Notes: generated by a model from the sequence alone, not told the origin. Numbered from the stretch's first letter, positions 17,473-27,634 are shown. The stretch: DNA of 64,000 bases from Draconibacterium sediminis (GCF_000949475.1 NZ_JRHC01000003.1:1-64000), one strand, 5' to 3'. Translations and numbers: made by a program.

Positions 17473-17889
17473 CTATTTTGTGGTTTTTCCTTCGTACATC
17501 GACTGGAAAACTTCATCAACCGGTTCCCAAAGTTCTATTTTGTTGTTTTCAGGATCGAGGATGTGAACAAACTTTCCATACTCATATGATTCAATTTCAT
17601 CGCAAATTGTTACCCCTGCTTCTTGCAAATCAGTCACCAACTTTTCAATATTTTCAACCCTGTAGTTGATCATAAATTCTTTCTCCGAAGGTTGAAAATA
17701 GTTGGTATCATCTTTAAACGGACTCCAAACCGAGTAGGCTTTTTCATCCGGCGAATCCGATTTCCGGAATTCAAAAACCGAACCGTATTCGTTTGTTACC
17801 AGACCCAGGTTTTCACTATACCAATTTTTCATCTTTTCCGGATCTTTTGTTTTGAAAAAGATTCCGCCGATGCCTGTTACTTTTTTCAT
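17473..17889 (-). CDS. VOC (glyoxalase/bleomycin-resistance) family protein
   Basis: A 138-residue two-module VOC protein, no signal peptide. Typical elements are GGIFFKTKDPEKMKNWYSEN at the start, the central FMINYRVENIEKLV strand-helix and the C-terminal FVHILDPENNKIELWEP with the metal-ligand Glu. The family covers glyoxalases, dioxygenases and resistance proteins; function here is open. Spaced 26 bases from the GH110-like gene and about 50 from the sulfatase, so co-transcription is plausible. Confidence 0.88.
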   Translation of the reverse strand: MKKVTGIGGIFFKTKDPEKMKNWYSENLGLVTNEYGSVFEFRKSDSPDEKAYSVWSPFKDDTNYFQPSEKEFMINYRVENIEKLVTDLQEAGVTICDEIESYEYGKFVHILDPENNKIELWEPVDEVFQSMYEGKTTK

Positions 17890-17941
17890 AAATTTTCTTT
17901 TATCAATAAAAAGATAACGCTATCAAATGGTTCAAGCGAAA

Positions 17942-19693
17942 TTAAATTTTCCGAAGAAGAACTAATCGAAAATCCATTGCCTCGCTGCCGGGAATAAAGG
18001 TTGCCTGCATGGTTAATAATCCCTTTCCTTTTTCAAGGTAGATGTTTCCGACTTTTTTCCTCTTAAATTGTTTTACATATCCCTCTGCTCGGGGATATAT
18101 ATCCATATTATCCAATAACGGGGAGTTAAATGCTTCGTCGATTTTGAATTCGAGAACTGCTTCATTAAAGCTAAGTTTTATAGTTGAGCCGATTTGTTCT
18201 TCAGGGCAGGTATAAAATAATTCAACTTCATAATTTCCTGAATTTAAGACTTCTGCATCAAAAGTTATTTTGTCTTCAGTACTTGTCCAGTTAAGCAGAA
18301 ATGAACTGTTTGGCCACCTGTTTGACCTTTTTATATTACCGGTAGCAATTGCATCACGCGCCGGAAGTTGGGTTTGAAATACACTTGGATGACCTATCGG
18401 AAAGGGACGATCTGCATTTATATCCAATTCGCTTGCTACATTTTTTTGCCAGTTTGTTTTTGCTATCAGTAGTTCCTGATATTCATTTGGATATTTTTCA
18501 GATACATCAAAATATTGTTCCGGATCATTTTCCATATCAAAAAGTTTGTTTTCATGATCGAGTCTGAATTTCTGAGATCTTAAACTTAATCTGCCACCCC
18601 AATAATTATAAATTATCCTATCCTTCCATTCTGTGGCATCGTCCATTAGTAAAGGTTTTAAGCTTATACCGTCAAGCGGGTTTTTTATGTCCATATTAAT
18701 TCCGGCCAATTCTGCCAGCGTGGGGAGCAAATCTATTCCGCTGGCAATTTCACTGATTTCTTTTCCGGGACTAAAATTTCCTTTCCATTTCATAATAAGT
18801 GGAGAACGCACTCCACCTTCATCAGTAGATCCTTTTTTGCCTTTCATGTTACCATTCCAGCGAACACTATTTGGGCCGTTATCTGAGAGATATAGAATGA
18901 TCGTATTCTCAGTCAGTTCCAGTTCTTCAAGTTTTTGAGCTATGCGACCGACATTCCAATCGATGTTTTCGCACATGGCCAAAGCAGCTTTTGTAAACAG
19001 GGTGTCTTCCTTCTCCTTATTTCGGTTAAACATTTCAAGGTTTTTGTTTTTATATTTTTCCCAGAATCTATCGGGTACCTGCATTGGCGAATGGGGTGTA
19101 TTAAATGGCAAATACAACAAAAATGGTTGATCCTTATTTTCCTCTATAAAATTCAGGCCTTTCTGTGTGAAGTCATCGATGATAAAACCATTACCTGTTA
19201 CAATTTCGCCATTGTGTTCTAACATTGGGCTGAAATAGTTTCCCCAATGACCGGAGCAGAAGCCATAAAAGTCATCAAAACCCCTGGAGTTTGGGTGGTA
19301 GGGGGCCTGCATGCCATTGTGCCATTTCCCATAAGCAGCGGTGGTATATCCGGCATTTTTAAATACCTCGGCCAGCGTTGTTTCATCAAGATCCATTCTT
19401 TCTCCACCGGCTCCGGTTGACCAAACACCACTGCGCACATGATACCGTCCTGTTAACAGTTCAGCCCGGGTAGGCGAGCAAACGGCACAAACGTAAAAAC
19501 GGTCGAAAGTAACACCGGTTTCAGCCAGCTTATCAATGTTTGGAGTTTTTATGTTTGTATTTCCGTTACAGCTTAAGTCTCCCCAACCTTGATCGTCGGT
19601 TAATATGATTATGATGTTGGGTTTTGTTTCGTATGGTTTGTGTGAACACGATAATAATAAAAATAGAAAAAGAAGAAGTAGCAGGTTTTTCAT
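17942..19693 (-). CDS. S1-family sulfatase lipoprotein
   Basis: A 583-residue SPII lipoprotein (lipobox LSC, Cys16). The formylglycine motif CSPTRAELLTGR places the modified cysteine at Cys72; metal-binding Asp33-Asp34 lie in ILTDDQGWGD. The catalytic alpha/beta domain runs to about residue 450, then a beta-sandwich-like C-terminal domain of about 120 residues resembles carbohydrate-binding modules. It hydrolyses sulfate esters, probably on a sulfated glycan, after maturation by an anaerobic or aerobic formylglycine generator encoded elsewhere. Genes nearby for glycan hydrolysis fit the role. Sulfatase subfamily not assigned. Confidence 0.92.
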   Translation of the reverse strand: MKNLLLLLFLFLLLSCSHKPYETKPNIIIILTDDQGWGDLSCNGNTNIKTPNIDKLAETGVTFDRFYVCAVCSPTRAELLTGRYHVRSGVWSTGAGGERMDLDETTLAEVFKNAGYTTAAYGKWHNGMQAPYHPNSRGFDDFYGFCSGHWGNYFSPMLEHNGEIVTGNGFIIDDFTQKGLNFIEENKDQPFLLYLPFNTPHSPMQVPDRFWEKYKNKNLEMFNRNKEKEDTLFTKAALAMCENIDWNVGRIAQKLEELELTENTIILYLSDNGPNSVRWNGNMKGKKGSTDEGGVRSPLIMKWKGNFSPGKEISEIASGIDLLPTLAELAGINMDIKNPLDGISLKPLLMDDATEWKDRIIYNYWGGRLSLRSQKFRLDHENKLFDMENDPEQYFDVSEKYPNEYQELLIAKTNWQKNVASELDINADRPFPIGHPSVFQTQLPARDAIATGNIKRSNRWPNSSFLLNWTSTEDKITFDAEVLNSGNYEVELFYTCPEEQIGSTIKLSFNEAVLEFKIDEAFNSPLLDNMDIYPRAEGYVKQFKRKKVGNIYLEKGKGLLTMQATFIPGSEAMDFRLVLLRKI

Positions 19694-19784
19694 TATTGTT
19701 GGTTTAGTTTATGGCTAAAATAACTAATATTTGGCACTAAACCGACATGCGATGAGTCTGAAGGATTATCGTTTGTTGATGCAA

Positions 19785-20477
19785 CTATAGCAGCGTTTTT
19801 ATTTCAGCCAAGTTTGATCGTTTTATCCAGTTCGGGTGCTCTTCCATTTCTTCCGCTTTTTCGTGAATCCAGGTAATATGAAAAGGAATATGAATGCCAA
19901 AACCACCGAGTTGCAGTACCGGTTCAATATCTGATTTATACGAATTTCCGATCATTAGAAAATCCTCTGGAGAAATTTCCAGGTGATTGATGAGTTTCTG
20001 GTAATCGGCAGGTTTTTTGTTGCTCATCACTTCCACATGATGAAAATATTTTTCGAGTTTTGATTTTTGCAATTTTCGTTCCTGGTCGAGCAAATCGCCT
20101 TTGGTAGCAACAATTAATTTATAGCCTTTTTGCTGCAGATATTCCAGTGTATCAACAACCCCGTCGAGTAATTCTACCGGCTGATTGATTTGTGTTTTAC
20201 CCAATTCAATAATCTGCTCCAAAGTTTGCTGAGGTACTTTGTTGCCAGTGATTTTCAGTGCGGTTTCTATCATCGATAAAACAAAACCTTTGGTGCCGTA
20301 ACCGTATTCTTCCAGGTTTTGTATTTCGGTGGTGTAAAGCACTTCCATGATTTCGTCCGAAGTGCTGAAATCCGATAACAAGGCACAAAACTTTTCCTCG
20401 GTTTCGCGAAAGAATGTTTCGTTTACCCAAAGGGTATCGTCGGCATCAAATGCTATTACTTTGAAGTTGCTTTTCAT
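19785..20477 (-). CDS. HAD-superfamily hydrolase
   Basis: A 230-residue HAD phosphatase with a helical C1 cap. Motif I is AFDADDTLWVNE, motif II VATKGD, the Lys is in SNKKPADYQKL, and motif IV reads MIGNSYKSDIEPVL. The substrate is unknown; phosphoglycolate- or nucleotide-phosphatase-like activity is typical of this cap class. It lies 60 bases after mutS2 on the same strand, separated by an intergenic repeat, and may be co-transcribed with it. Confidence 0.9.
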   Translation of the reverse strand: MKSNFKVIAFDADDTLWVNETFFRETEEKFCALLSDFSTSDEIMEVLYTTEIQNLEEYGYGTKGFVLSMIETALKITGNKVPQQTLEQIIELGKTQINQPVELLDGVVDTLEYLQQKGYKLIVATKGDLLDQERKLQKSKLEKYFHHVEVMSNKKPADYQKLINHLEISPEDFLMIGNSYKSDIEPVLQLGGFGIHIPFHITWIHEKAEEMEEHPNWIKRSNLAEIKTLL

Positions 20478-20484
20478 GATGATG

Positions 20485-20517
20485 TTTCTCGCAGATTTCG
20501 CTGAAAACGCAAATTTG
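20485..20517. repeat. Intergenic repeat, family B (TTTCTCGCAGATTTCGCTG type)
   Basis: Begins TTTCTCGCAGATTTCGCTG and continues with AAAACGCAAATTTG. A related element lies at 56071-56120 in the opposite orientation. Confidence 0.5.
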
Positions 20518-20537
20518 CTTTTATCTATAAGCTTGGT

Positions 20538-23030
20538 TTATAACGCTAAATTCACCACGGTAATTCCGGCGCCGCCAAAGTCAACATGCTCATCTTTATA
20601 GCTGCGAACCATGGGTTCCGAACGCAAATAATCGCGGATACTTTGTTTTAAAATCCCGTGTCCTTTACCGTGAAGAATGCGTAACTGGCCAGCCTCAAAC
20701 ATAATTGCCTCGTCGATAAATTCGGTGATTTTGGAAATAGCTTCTTCCACGCGTTGCCCCCTTATATCAATTTCGGGTTTAAAACTCAGGCGGCGTTCCG
20801 AGAAACCTTCAGTAAGAACAGATGCCCGACCACCACGGTTTTTATCCAGCTTTTTCGCCTCGTTTTTGCTAATTCGTTCCAGGTTTTTACTTGGCATTGT
20901 TGTCATTAACTGGCCAAAAGCAACCACCGCATTTTTTTCGTTAATTTCAATTAGGTCGCCAACGGTATCCTGACCTTTTAAACGCACTTTATCGCCGGGG
21001 CGCATTTCTGCACTTTGCTCCAGCTTTTCTTTGCTTACCGGCTTTTTCGACTCGTCGGGGCGGTGTTTGTTCCGGTTGTCTTCCCTCTGGCGCAGTTGCT
21101 CCATCTTTTTAGAGATCTGCGAATCGTTCCCCGTTGTTTTACGGTCGATATCCTTTTTCAGATCGCCCAGTTTGGCGCGTGCCTCTTTTGTTTTTTCTTT
21201 GTCGGCCTGGGCCTTTTTTATTTCCTGAATGGTATTCTCAATTCGTTTATTTACACCTTTCAGCAAAGCATCGGCTTCTTCTTTGGCTTTTTTCAGAATC
21301 TCTTTTCGCTGCTTTTGTATCTCCTGCAATTCGGCCTCGTAGGTTTCCGCCGTGTCGTCGATAATCTTTTCCACCTTACGAATCTTCATTCGCTTCGTTT
21401 CCCAGTAGCGTTTGTCGCGGTTAATTTTGCGCAGGTTACGGTCGAAATCAATATGGTCTTTTCCCACTTTTTCGGTGGCATGCTCCAAAATATCTTCAGG
21501 CAATCCGATTTTTCGTGCAATCTCAAAAGCAAACGAACTGCCCGGTTTGCCAATATCCAGCTTAAACAACGGATTCATATTTTGCGAATCGTAAAGCATG
21601 GCTCCGTTTATAATCCCCTCGGCCGACGATGCAAAGTGTTTGAGGTTGGTGTAGTGCGTGGTAATTACGCCAAAAGTACCCAGTTCTGTTAGTTTCTCCA
21701 GAATCGATTCGGCAATTGCACCACCCAGCATGGGTTCGGTTCCTGTACCAAATTCATCAATCAGGATCAGCGTTTTTTCGTTACAGTTGCGCACAAAATG
21801 TTTCATGTTCATCAGGTGCGAACTGTAGGTACTCAGGTCGTTTTCCATCGATTGCTCATCGCCGATATCAATAAAAAGTTGTTCAAAAACCCCTGTTTTA
21901 CTGGCTTCGTTAACCGGAATAAGCAAGCCACATTGCAACATGTATTGCAGCAAGCCGGTAGTTTTCAGGCAAACCGATTTTCCACCGGCATTTGGTCCGG
22001 AAATCAACAGGATATGTTTATCGTCGGTAAGTTTTATATCGAGCGGAACAATTTTGCGGTTTTCCTTTTGTAATGTTTTTAAAAGCAAGGGGTGAATGGC
22101 ATTGTACCATTCAATTATCGGCTCCTCTTTAAATTCGGGGCGGATGGCATCAAATTCAACGGCCAGCAAAGCTTTTGCCCGAATAAAATCCATTTCGCCA
22201 AGGAAGTCGTACGAGTAAGACAGTTCTTCCAGATATGGACGAATATCGTTGGCAAAATTGGTAAGTATTTTAATGATCTCGCGGCGTTCGGCGTATTCCA
22301 GTTCGCGAATCTCATTGTTCATTTCCACGATTTCGTTGGGCTCAACATACGATGTTTTTCCGGTAGCCGATTCGTCGTAAACAATACCTTTAAGTTTGCG
22401 TTTGTTGGCTGCAGCAACAGGTATTACGGCACGTCCGTCGCGGATTGATACCGAGGCATCATCTTCCACCCAGCCATCTTTTTGAGCCTGTTTTAAAATG
22501 GCATGCAAACGTTTCGACATGTTCGACTGCATGTTCATAATACTGCGGCGGGTTTGTGCCAGCTCGGGCGATGCGTTGTCGCGGATCTTTCCAAATTTAT
22601 TGATGATCACATCGATACGGTCGTAGATGTACGGAAACACCTGCACCCGCGATGTTTTTTGCTTTAGGATAGGGAAGGCTTCTTCTTCCTGTTTCGAAAA
22701 GAAGTTTACGATGGCACGTACCGATTCGAGCGAACGTTTCAGGTCAAACAATTCTTCCGGTTCGAGGAAACGGCCTTCCAACCGGATTTTTTTCAAAGCC
22801 TCGCGCAGATCGTAAAAATGTGTGGCCGGGAAACTATCGAATTCGCGAATGATTCTGCAAAACTCATTTACCTCATTCAGTTGTTGCAAAATGGTGTCGT
22901 ATGACGTTTGAAAGTGCATTTCCTGCACCCATTCGTCTCCCATGGTGCTGATGCACTTGTTGGTAAGCATTTCACGAATGCGGTCGAAACCAATTTTTGC
23001 CTCGAAATTATTTGGATAAATGTTTTGCAT
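20538..23030 (-). CDS. mutS2: Endonuclease MutS2
   Basis: An 830-residue MutS2: core and clamp helices, then the MutS ATPase with Walker A GPNAGGKSVCLKT and Walker B LILIDEFGTGTEP, a long coiled coil (about residues 520-690), a small KOW-like domain (GDKVRLKGQDTVGDLIEI) and a C-terminal Smr nuclease domain with the DIRGQR and LHGKGHGIL motifs. MutS2 binds branched DNA, suppresses recombination, and in Firmicutes also splits collided ribosomes. Length is normal (about 780-830). No MutS1-type mismatch-binding domain I is present. Confidence 0.95.
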   Translation of the reverse strand: MQNIYPNNFEAKIGFDRIREMLTNKCISTMGDEWVQEMHFQTSYDTILQQLNEVNEFCRIIREFDSFPATHFYDLREALKKIRLEGRFLEPEELFDLKRSLESVRAIVNFFSKQEEEAFPILKQKTSRVQVFPYIYDRIDVIINKFGKIRDNASPELAQTRRSIMNMQSNMSKRLHAILKQAQKDGWVEDDASVSIRDGRAVIPVAAANKRKLKGIVYDESATGKTSYVEPNEIVEMNNEIRELEYAERREIIKILTNFANDIRPYLEELSYSYDFLGEMDFIRAKALLAVEFDAIRPEFKEEPIIEWYNAIHPLLLKTLQKENRKIVPLDIKLTDDKHILLISGPNAGGKSVCLKTTGLLQYMLQCGLLIPVNEASKTGVFEQLFIDIGDEQSMENDLSTYSSHLMNMKHFVRNCNEKTLILIDEFGTGTEPMLGGAIAESILEKLTELGTFGVITTHYTNLKHFASSAEGIINGAMLYDSQNMNPLFKLDIGKPGSSFAFEIARKIGLPEDILEHATEKVGKDHIDFDRNLRKINRDKRYWETKRMKIRKVEKIIDDTAETYEAELQEIQKQRKEILKKAKEEADALLKGVNKRIENTIQEIKKAQADKEKTKEARAKLGDLKKDIDRKTTGNDSQISKKMEQLRQREDNRNKHRPDESKKPVSKEKLEQSAEMRPGDKVRLKGQDTVGDLIEINEKNAVVAFGQLMTTMPSKNLERISKNEAKKLDKNRGGRASVLTEGFSERRLSFKPEIDIRGQRVEEAISKITEFIDEAIMFEAGQLRILHGKGHGILKQSIRDYLRSEPMVRSYKDEHVDFGGAGITVVNLAL

Positions 23031-23074
23031 AGCCTTTTCTTAATCAGCTGCAAAAATACAGTTTTCAAATTTCT

Positions 23075-23099
23075 CTCGCAAAGGCGCAATGACGCTAAG
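23075..23099. repeat. Intergenic repeat, family A, solo copy
   Basis: Starts with CTCGCAAAGGCGCA and continues with ATGACGCTAAG. The same 25-bp element brackets the GxxExxY gene at 33012-33036 and (inverted) 33436-33460. Confidence 0.7.
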
Positions 23100-23208
23100 T
23101 TTCGAAACACATTAAACACATAGGACACAATAGGAGAATACAATTTGACGATTGAACAATTTGTCAGTTCAATAATTCATGTCAATCTTCCAGAACCTTA
23201 CTTTTGGG

Positions 23209-24243
23209 CTATGATTCGCGCAAAACAACATGTTTAATTTGCCTGCGGTTGTAGGTGTACGAAATGTGAATTAATCCATCAGTTGTTTGAATAATACAAG
23301 GATAACTGAATTCTCCTTCCTGTTCATTTTCCAGATGCATGATTGTTTTCCACAATTTCCCATCGGTGGAATAATAAAGATCGAGTTTGTTTCTTCCCGC
23401 TTCCCACGAATCGCCACCTGGCAGAGGATTGTTGACCATCAATTTTGCTCCCGATTGCAGGGTAATAGCATCGATTCCCGAATTGGGATGCGGGATGGTT
23501 GTAGGCAGAACTGCTGACCATGTTTTTCCTTCGTCGTGCGACCAGCTTTCCATTACAACATTTTGGTTGCTGCGTAAAAGTGCCTGGATTTGTTGATCGG
23601 GGTAAACGAGCAAGGTTGGTTGAATAACTTTTACCGAATCGGGCGAAGGAATGGCAATTTTTGTCCAGGTTTGGCCGCCATCTTGCGATCGTTCAATGTG
23701 TGCTTTCCAAAGCACATGGCTTTCTTCGGTGCTCGACGGGCTAAGAATTACACCGGAAGACAGTTGAATCGGTTTATTCCGGATCGGGCCAAGAATTCCG
23801 TCCGGCAGTTTTTCGGGTGCCGACCAGGTTTTTCCTTCGTTAGACGAATGCATTACCATTCCCCACCAATCGTTTGGGCTGGGGCCAACTTTGTAGAAAA
23901 GATCAATTTGATTGTTTGCACTTCTGAATAAAACCGGATTCCACGTTGGGAACGACGTTGTATCAGCTTTGCCGTCGGCTACTTTTTGTGGTTTTTGCCA
24001 TTGTCCGTTTTCAAAAGCAGCTGTGTAAATACTAACCTCGGGATGTCGCTCGTGCGGCCCTCCAAAAAACGATACCAAAAGTCCAGTTTTTGTTTCAATT
24101 ATCGATGAAGCGTGACATTGCGCATATTGCAAAGTGTCGGAAATGTAGCTTTCGGAAACAAGTGTAAAGTTTATGCTTTTCTTTTGGTGGCAACCAGTAA
24201 TTATTAGAAAAAGAAAGCTTAGCAACAGGATTAATTTTTTCAT
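23209..24243 (-). CDS. BNR-repeat sialidase-like lipoprotein
   Basis: A 344-residue SPII lipoprotein (lipobox ITGC, Cys18) built of repeated propeller blades: several Asp-box-like motifs (SNEGKTWSAPEK, SQDGGQTWTKI, SHDEGKTWSAV, STDGKLWKTI). It belongs to the exo-alpha-sialidase/BNR-4-like superfamily (GGPHERHPEVSIY near the start). True sialidases use an Arg triad I cannot place with certainty, so another glycan substrate is possible. It stands alone between mutS2 and the symporter. Confidence 0.82.
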   Translation of the reverse strand: MKKLILLLSFLFLIITGCHQKKSINFTLVSESYISDTLQYAQCHASSIIETKTGLLVSFFGGPHERHPEVSIYTAAFENGQWQKPQKVADGKADTTSFPTWNPVLFRSANNQIDLFYKVGPSPNDWWGMVMHSSNEGKTWSAPEKLPDGILGPIRNKPIQLSSGVILSPSSTEESHVLWKAHIERSQDGGQTWTKIAIPSPDSVKVIQPTLLVYPDQQIQALLRSNQNVVMESWSHDEGKTWSAVLPTTIPHPNSGIDAITLQSGAKLMVNNPLPGGDSWEAGRNKLDLYYSTDGKLWKTIMHLENEQEGEFSYPCIIQTTDGLIHISYTYNRRQIKHVVLRES

Positions 24244-24273
24244 AAATCAAATGTCGTAATTTTCTTTTTATTG

Positions 24274-24314
24274 AAAAAAGGATGTCATCTCTTTGAATAG
24301 ATAACATCCTTTTC
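24274..24314 (-). terminator. Terminator for the AGCS symporter (minus strand)
   Basis: Stem AAAAGGATGT/ACATCCTTTT with an inner ATCT/AGAT extension; T-run on the minus strand. Confidence 0.85.
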
Positions 24315-24347
24315 TGTTAGTAAAATTGAGGTCGTTTTTTCTAAACA

Positions 24348-26078
24348 CTATCCTTTCGGTACTTTCTCGTCCGGGAAGCGTTTGCCATATTCCACCCAGA
24401 ATAGTTTTACCTCGCTTTTCATTTCTTTTGAAAGCGAAAGGATACCGATAAGGTTAGGAATGGTCATTAAGGCGATGGTAATTCCCGATAAGGTCCAGAT
24501 GATTGTGGTGTCGGTAAACGAAGCCAAAAAGAAGCCGATTACATAAACCACACGGTACCAAACTTCGGCTTTAACACCAAACAAATAGGTAACTGCACGT
24601 CCCCCGTAATACGACCAACTGATGGCGGTAGAGAAAGCAAACATCAACAGGCCGATTGAAACAATGTATTTCCCGTAATCGCCAAACCAACTTTTGGTAA
24701 AGGCAATGGTGGTAAGTGGTGCACTGTGCATTAACGATTTTCCTTCCAGTGCCAAATCTTTTGGATTGGGGCTTTCGGGGCTTCTGTCAATTTTTCCGTC
24801 GGTAACTTTTATTTGGCCCGAATAAGGCTGGTTACCCAATAAAACACGAATTTCTTCGGCTACTGAACGGGCATGCAAAATTGTTGGCTGGTCGATAATT
24901 TCACCGTTTTGTACCTCGAGAACATTGTTGAACATGGTCAAATCTGCTTTTCCAACCAGGTAGTTGTGTAACTGGTCAACATCGTTCTGATCAGCTTCCG
25001 AATACGTTCCGTCGAGCACCACAATATCGGTTTCCTGAAAAAGGTTCTGGTGTTTTTCGGTCCAAACTCCCGACGATAACAATACAAGCCCGGTTAGAGT
25101 ACAAATAATAATGGTATCGATAAATGGCTCGAGTAATGCAACCAAACCTTCAGAAACCGGCTCGTGGGCACGGGCAGCGGCGTGGGCAATTGGCGCCGAT
25201 CCTTGTCCTGCCTCGTTCGAGAACAATCCACGGTTTACTCCACGGTTAAAAGCAAAAGCAATGCTTCCACCCAAAAATCCGCCAACAGCAGCCGAACCAC
25301 TAAAAACATCGCCAAAAATAGCCGCAATCGATGGTATAATATTGTCGTAATTATAAGTGATAACGGCCAGTGCACCTATAAAATAAACAATGGCCATAAG
25401 CGGTACCAGTTTCGAGGTAACATTGGCAATACGTTTAATTCCACCAACAATCACCAGCCCGAGCAATACGGCCAAAATACCGCCACTTACCATGTGGTTG
25501 ATACCAAATGTTTCGAACAGCGAGTTGGAGATACTGTTAATTTGCGGCAGGTTTCCGGTACCAAACGATGAAAGAATGGTTGCAACTGCAAAAAGTCCTC
25601 CGAGCAAAGTACCCGTTTTTAAAATTTTATTGTTTTTTAAGGGAATGTTCAGTCGTTTTTTCATGAAATACATCGGACCTCCGGCAATTGTTCCGTCGGC
25701 AGCTTTTTCGCGGTATTTATGCGAAAGGGTAACTTCCACAAACTTGGTGGTCATACCCAGTGCTGCTGTTACCAACATCCAGAAAAGTGCTGCCGGCCCA
25801 CCCAGGTGAATGGCCAGCGCCACTCCCGCAATGTTTCCGGTTCCCACTGTTCCCGACAAGGCTGTTGTTAAGGCCTGAAAGTGCGAAGTGTCGCCTACGT
25901 CGCCTTCTTTGTCGAATTTCCCTCTTACAATTCGCAGCGAATGTTTCAGGTAACGAAACTGTGGAAATTTCAGATAAATGGTAAAAAAGATACCCGTTCC
26001 GAGTAATAGAAATACAAACCATTCCGAGCCTCCAATATGGCCGTCGATGGTAGAAAGAATCTCATTGAGTTTGTTCAT
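24348..26078 (-). CDS. Sodium:alanine/glycine symporter (AGCS family) with large insert
   Basis: 576 residues from the ATG at 26078 (an upstream in-frame start at 26147 adds 23 unconserved residues). Eleven or so membrane helices with AGCS signatures: [22 protein letters not shown], split here as [11 protein letters not shown] and GGPAALFWM, then [15 protein letters not shown]. It imports alanine or glycine with Na+. Compared with the usual 450 residues, about 110 hydrophilic residues are inserted between SGVWTEKHQ and the helix starting [10 protein letters not shown], probably an extracytoplasmic domain. Confidence 0.93.
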   Translation of the reverse strand: MNKLNEILSTIDGHIGGSEWFVFLLLGTGIFFTIYLKFPQFRYLKHSLRIVRGKFDKEGDVGDTSHFQALTTALSGTVGTGNIAGVALAIHLGGPAALFWMLVTAALGMTTKFVEVTLSHKYREKAADGTIAGGPMYFMKKRLNIPLKNNKILKTGTLLGGLFAVATILSSFGTGNLPQINSISNSLFETFGINHMVSGGILAVLLGLVIVGGIKRIANVTSKLVPLMAIVYFIGALAVITYNYDNIIPSIAAIFGDVFSGSAAVGGFLGGSIAFAFNRGVNRGLFSNEAGQGSAPIAHAAARAHEPVSEGLVALLEPFIDTIIICTLTGLVLLSSGVWTEKHQNLFQETDIVVLDGTYSEADQNDVDQLHNYLVGKADLTMFNNVLEVQNGEIIDQPTILHARSVAEEIRVLLGNQPYSGQIKVTDGKIDRSPESPNPKDLALEGKSLMHSAPLTTIAFTKSWFGDYGKYIVSIGLLMFAFSTAISWSYYGGRAVTYLFGVKAEVWYRVVYVIGFFLASFTDTTIIWTLSGITIALMTIPNLIGILSLSKEMKSEVKLFWVEYGKRFPDEKVPKG

Positions 26079-26414
26079 TATTTGCAGTTTTTTTATACGT
26101 TGAATTGTTAATTCAAAAAGGTAACTTTTGAAACCCGCATAGCCCAATTCTTTTCGTCGGATTGAAGGTATTGTCGTATGCTCGTTTCAAAAATCGAGCT
26201 AAAAATAGTAATCCTGTTCAATTTGCTAAAAAATGAGGGTTTTTATTTTTAAAATGTTATTAAATCCTGAGAAAGGTCATCTTTTGTGGTGGCTTGTTTG
26301 GCGGAGTACGCCAGATCATGTTTTTAAGCCTGCTTTTCAAATTCTTTTAAACATTATCGAAACCCATTGGATTTTGTCGTAATTTCGCGTAAACAACATA
26401 AAAAACAATTAATC
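26079..26414. other. Divergent intergenic region
   Basis: 336 AT-rich bases between the symporter and the acidic small protein. No ORF; a near -7 box (TAATTTCG) around 26379 may serve the downstream gene. Confidence 0.4.
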
Positions 26415-26669
26415 ATGTTACCAAAGTTTTTATTAGCCGACAATTCGCAGGAGACTCCTGATACTATTTTTGTGGTTCACACCGAAACACCGCGTTTTAT
26501 TATTGAAGCAGATATTGATGATTTCTGGAACAACCAGGAAATTCACTGGATTGACGGAGAGCCCGGAGATGAAAAATTTATTACAGAATTGGTTGAGGCA
26601 GCCGAAGAATTTTTGGAAAAAGAATTTGAAAACGAAGAACTTCTGGCAGAAGACGAAGACGAGGAGTAG
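26415..26669 (+). CDS. Small acidic conserved protein
   Basis: 84 residues from the ATG at 26415 (upstream TTG at 26367 adds a basic stretch that looks non-coding). Strongly acidic, with the C-terminus almost all Glu/Asp. Central segment FVVHTETPRFIIEADIDDFW is followed by an amphipathic helix. No signal peptide or known domain recognised. It precedes a PspC-domain gene by about 45 bases on the same strand. Confidence 0.72.
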   Translation: MLPKFLLADNSQETPDTIFVVHTETPRFIIEADIDDFWNNQEIHWIDGEPGDEKFITELVEAAEEFLEKEFENEELLAEDEDEE

Positions 26670-26715
26670 TTGTTAACGCGCTGATTTTATTCAGCAAAAG
26701 ATACACGGAATAGCA

Positions 26716-26937
26716 ATGGCAGCAGATCGTTTATATCGTTCGCGTAACCGGGTACTTGGAGGTGTTTTGGCAGGTTTTGCCGAATACTTTTCGGTGGATG
26801 TGGTTTTAATACGAGTAATTTATGTGCTGCTATCGCTTTTCTCTGCCGGATTTCCCGGCTTGCTGGTGTATATTATTTTCTGGGTTGTAACACCTGAAAA
26901 ACCTTTCCATCCGTATAATTCCGACACTAATTCGTAA
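26716..26937 (+). CDS. PspC-domain membrane protein
   Basis: A 73-residue PspC-domain protein: LYRSRNRVLGGVLAGFAEYF, then one hydrophobic segment ending IIFWVVTPE. In E. coli PspC works with PspB to sense envelope stress, but free-standing PspC domains in Bacteroidota have unknown roles. Its 3' end overlaps the convergent dipeptidase gene by 11 bases. Confidence 0.9.
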   Translation: MAADRLYRSRNRVLGGVLAGFAEYFSVDVVLIRVIYVLLSLFSAGFPGLLVYIIFWVVTPEKPFHPYNSDTNS

Positions 26938-27634
26938 GCTCTTCAAACGAAAGATCCATTAAAGGAAAATCTTCCCAGCCCTTAAAATCAAAATGCCACC
27001 ATTCAGAACTAATCACTGAAAATCCAAAATGAGACATAACACCAATTAAAATGGTGCGGTTTTGCAGGGCTGCTTCCGGAAGATCGGTATAATCTGAGTG
27101 GGCTTTTTCCGAGAAATCATCAAAGGCAGTAGGCATTTCAAGTTCTTGCTTTGTAGTTAAATTCACCAACGAAACATCAACAGCACAACCCCGGTTATGA
27201 CGGGAGCCGGTTTTTGGGCTGGCAACAAAATCAGGATCGGGATACACCTCATAAAACTTAAGCGTTGCGGCATACGGACGATAAGCATCGTAAATTTTTA
27301 AGCCAAGATTAAGGAATGCCAGCGAATCCTGCACCAATTTTAAAGCCGCCGCCACCGGTTTTCGGGCATAGGCTTTTGGCGATTGGTAAATTACTTCTTT
27401 CGTAAAATTATTGTTGGTGGCGTAACGAATATCGAGAACCACATTATTTAGCTCCTTTTCCAGGTCAACCAATTCCAAGTGCGGGTTTTCTGCAACCTGA
27501 GATTTGTATTTTTCCACTGAATTTACAATTGGCAGATTATGCGGATTCCGTTTCTCTGAAGTGCTTTTTGTTACACACGAAAACAGAAAGGCACTCAAGA
27601 AAAGGAGCGTAAATATTTTGGTTGTTCTCATCAT
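26927..27634 (-). CDS. D-alanyl-D-alanine dipeptidase, VanX type (M15D)
   Basis: A 235-residue SPII lipoprotein (lipobox FSC, Cys20) with the zinc-site motifs of M15D dipeptidases: SRHNRGCAVDVSLV (His and Asp ligands) and SSEWWHFDF (Glu base and His ligand). It cleaves D-Ala-D-Ala or recycles peptidoglycan peptides in the periplasm; VanX-type vancomycin resistance is unlikely without VanA/VanH. The start codon directly abuts the tex stop codon, so the two are co-transcribed. Confidence 0.92.
   Translation of the reverse strand: MMRTTKIFTLLFLSAFLFSCVTKSTSEKRNPHNLPIVNSVEKYKSQVAENPHLELVDLEKELNNVVLDIRYATNNNFTKEVIYQSPKAYARKPVAAALKLVQDSLAFLNLGLKIYDAYRPYAATLKFYEVYPDPDFVASPKTGSRHNRGCAVDVSLVNLTTKQELEMPTAFDDFSEKAHSDYTDLPEAALQNRTILIGVMSHFGFSVISSEWWHFDFKGWEDFPLMDLSFEELTN

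Noticed and set aside
21015-21692. 225-codon plus-strand ORF
   Set aside because: Antisense to the mutS2 coiled coil; its Phe/Leu-rich sequence is the mirror of Glu/Lys codons.
26927-27634. VanX-type vancomycin resistance
   Set aside because: No vanA, vanH or two-component genes nearby; the gene is paired with tex, so housekeeping peptidoglycan turnover is more likely.
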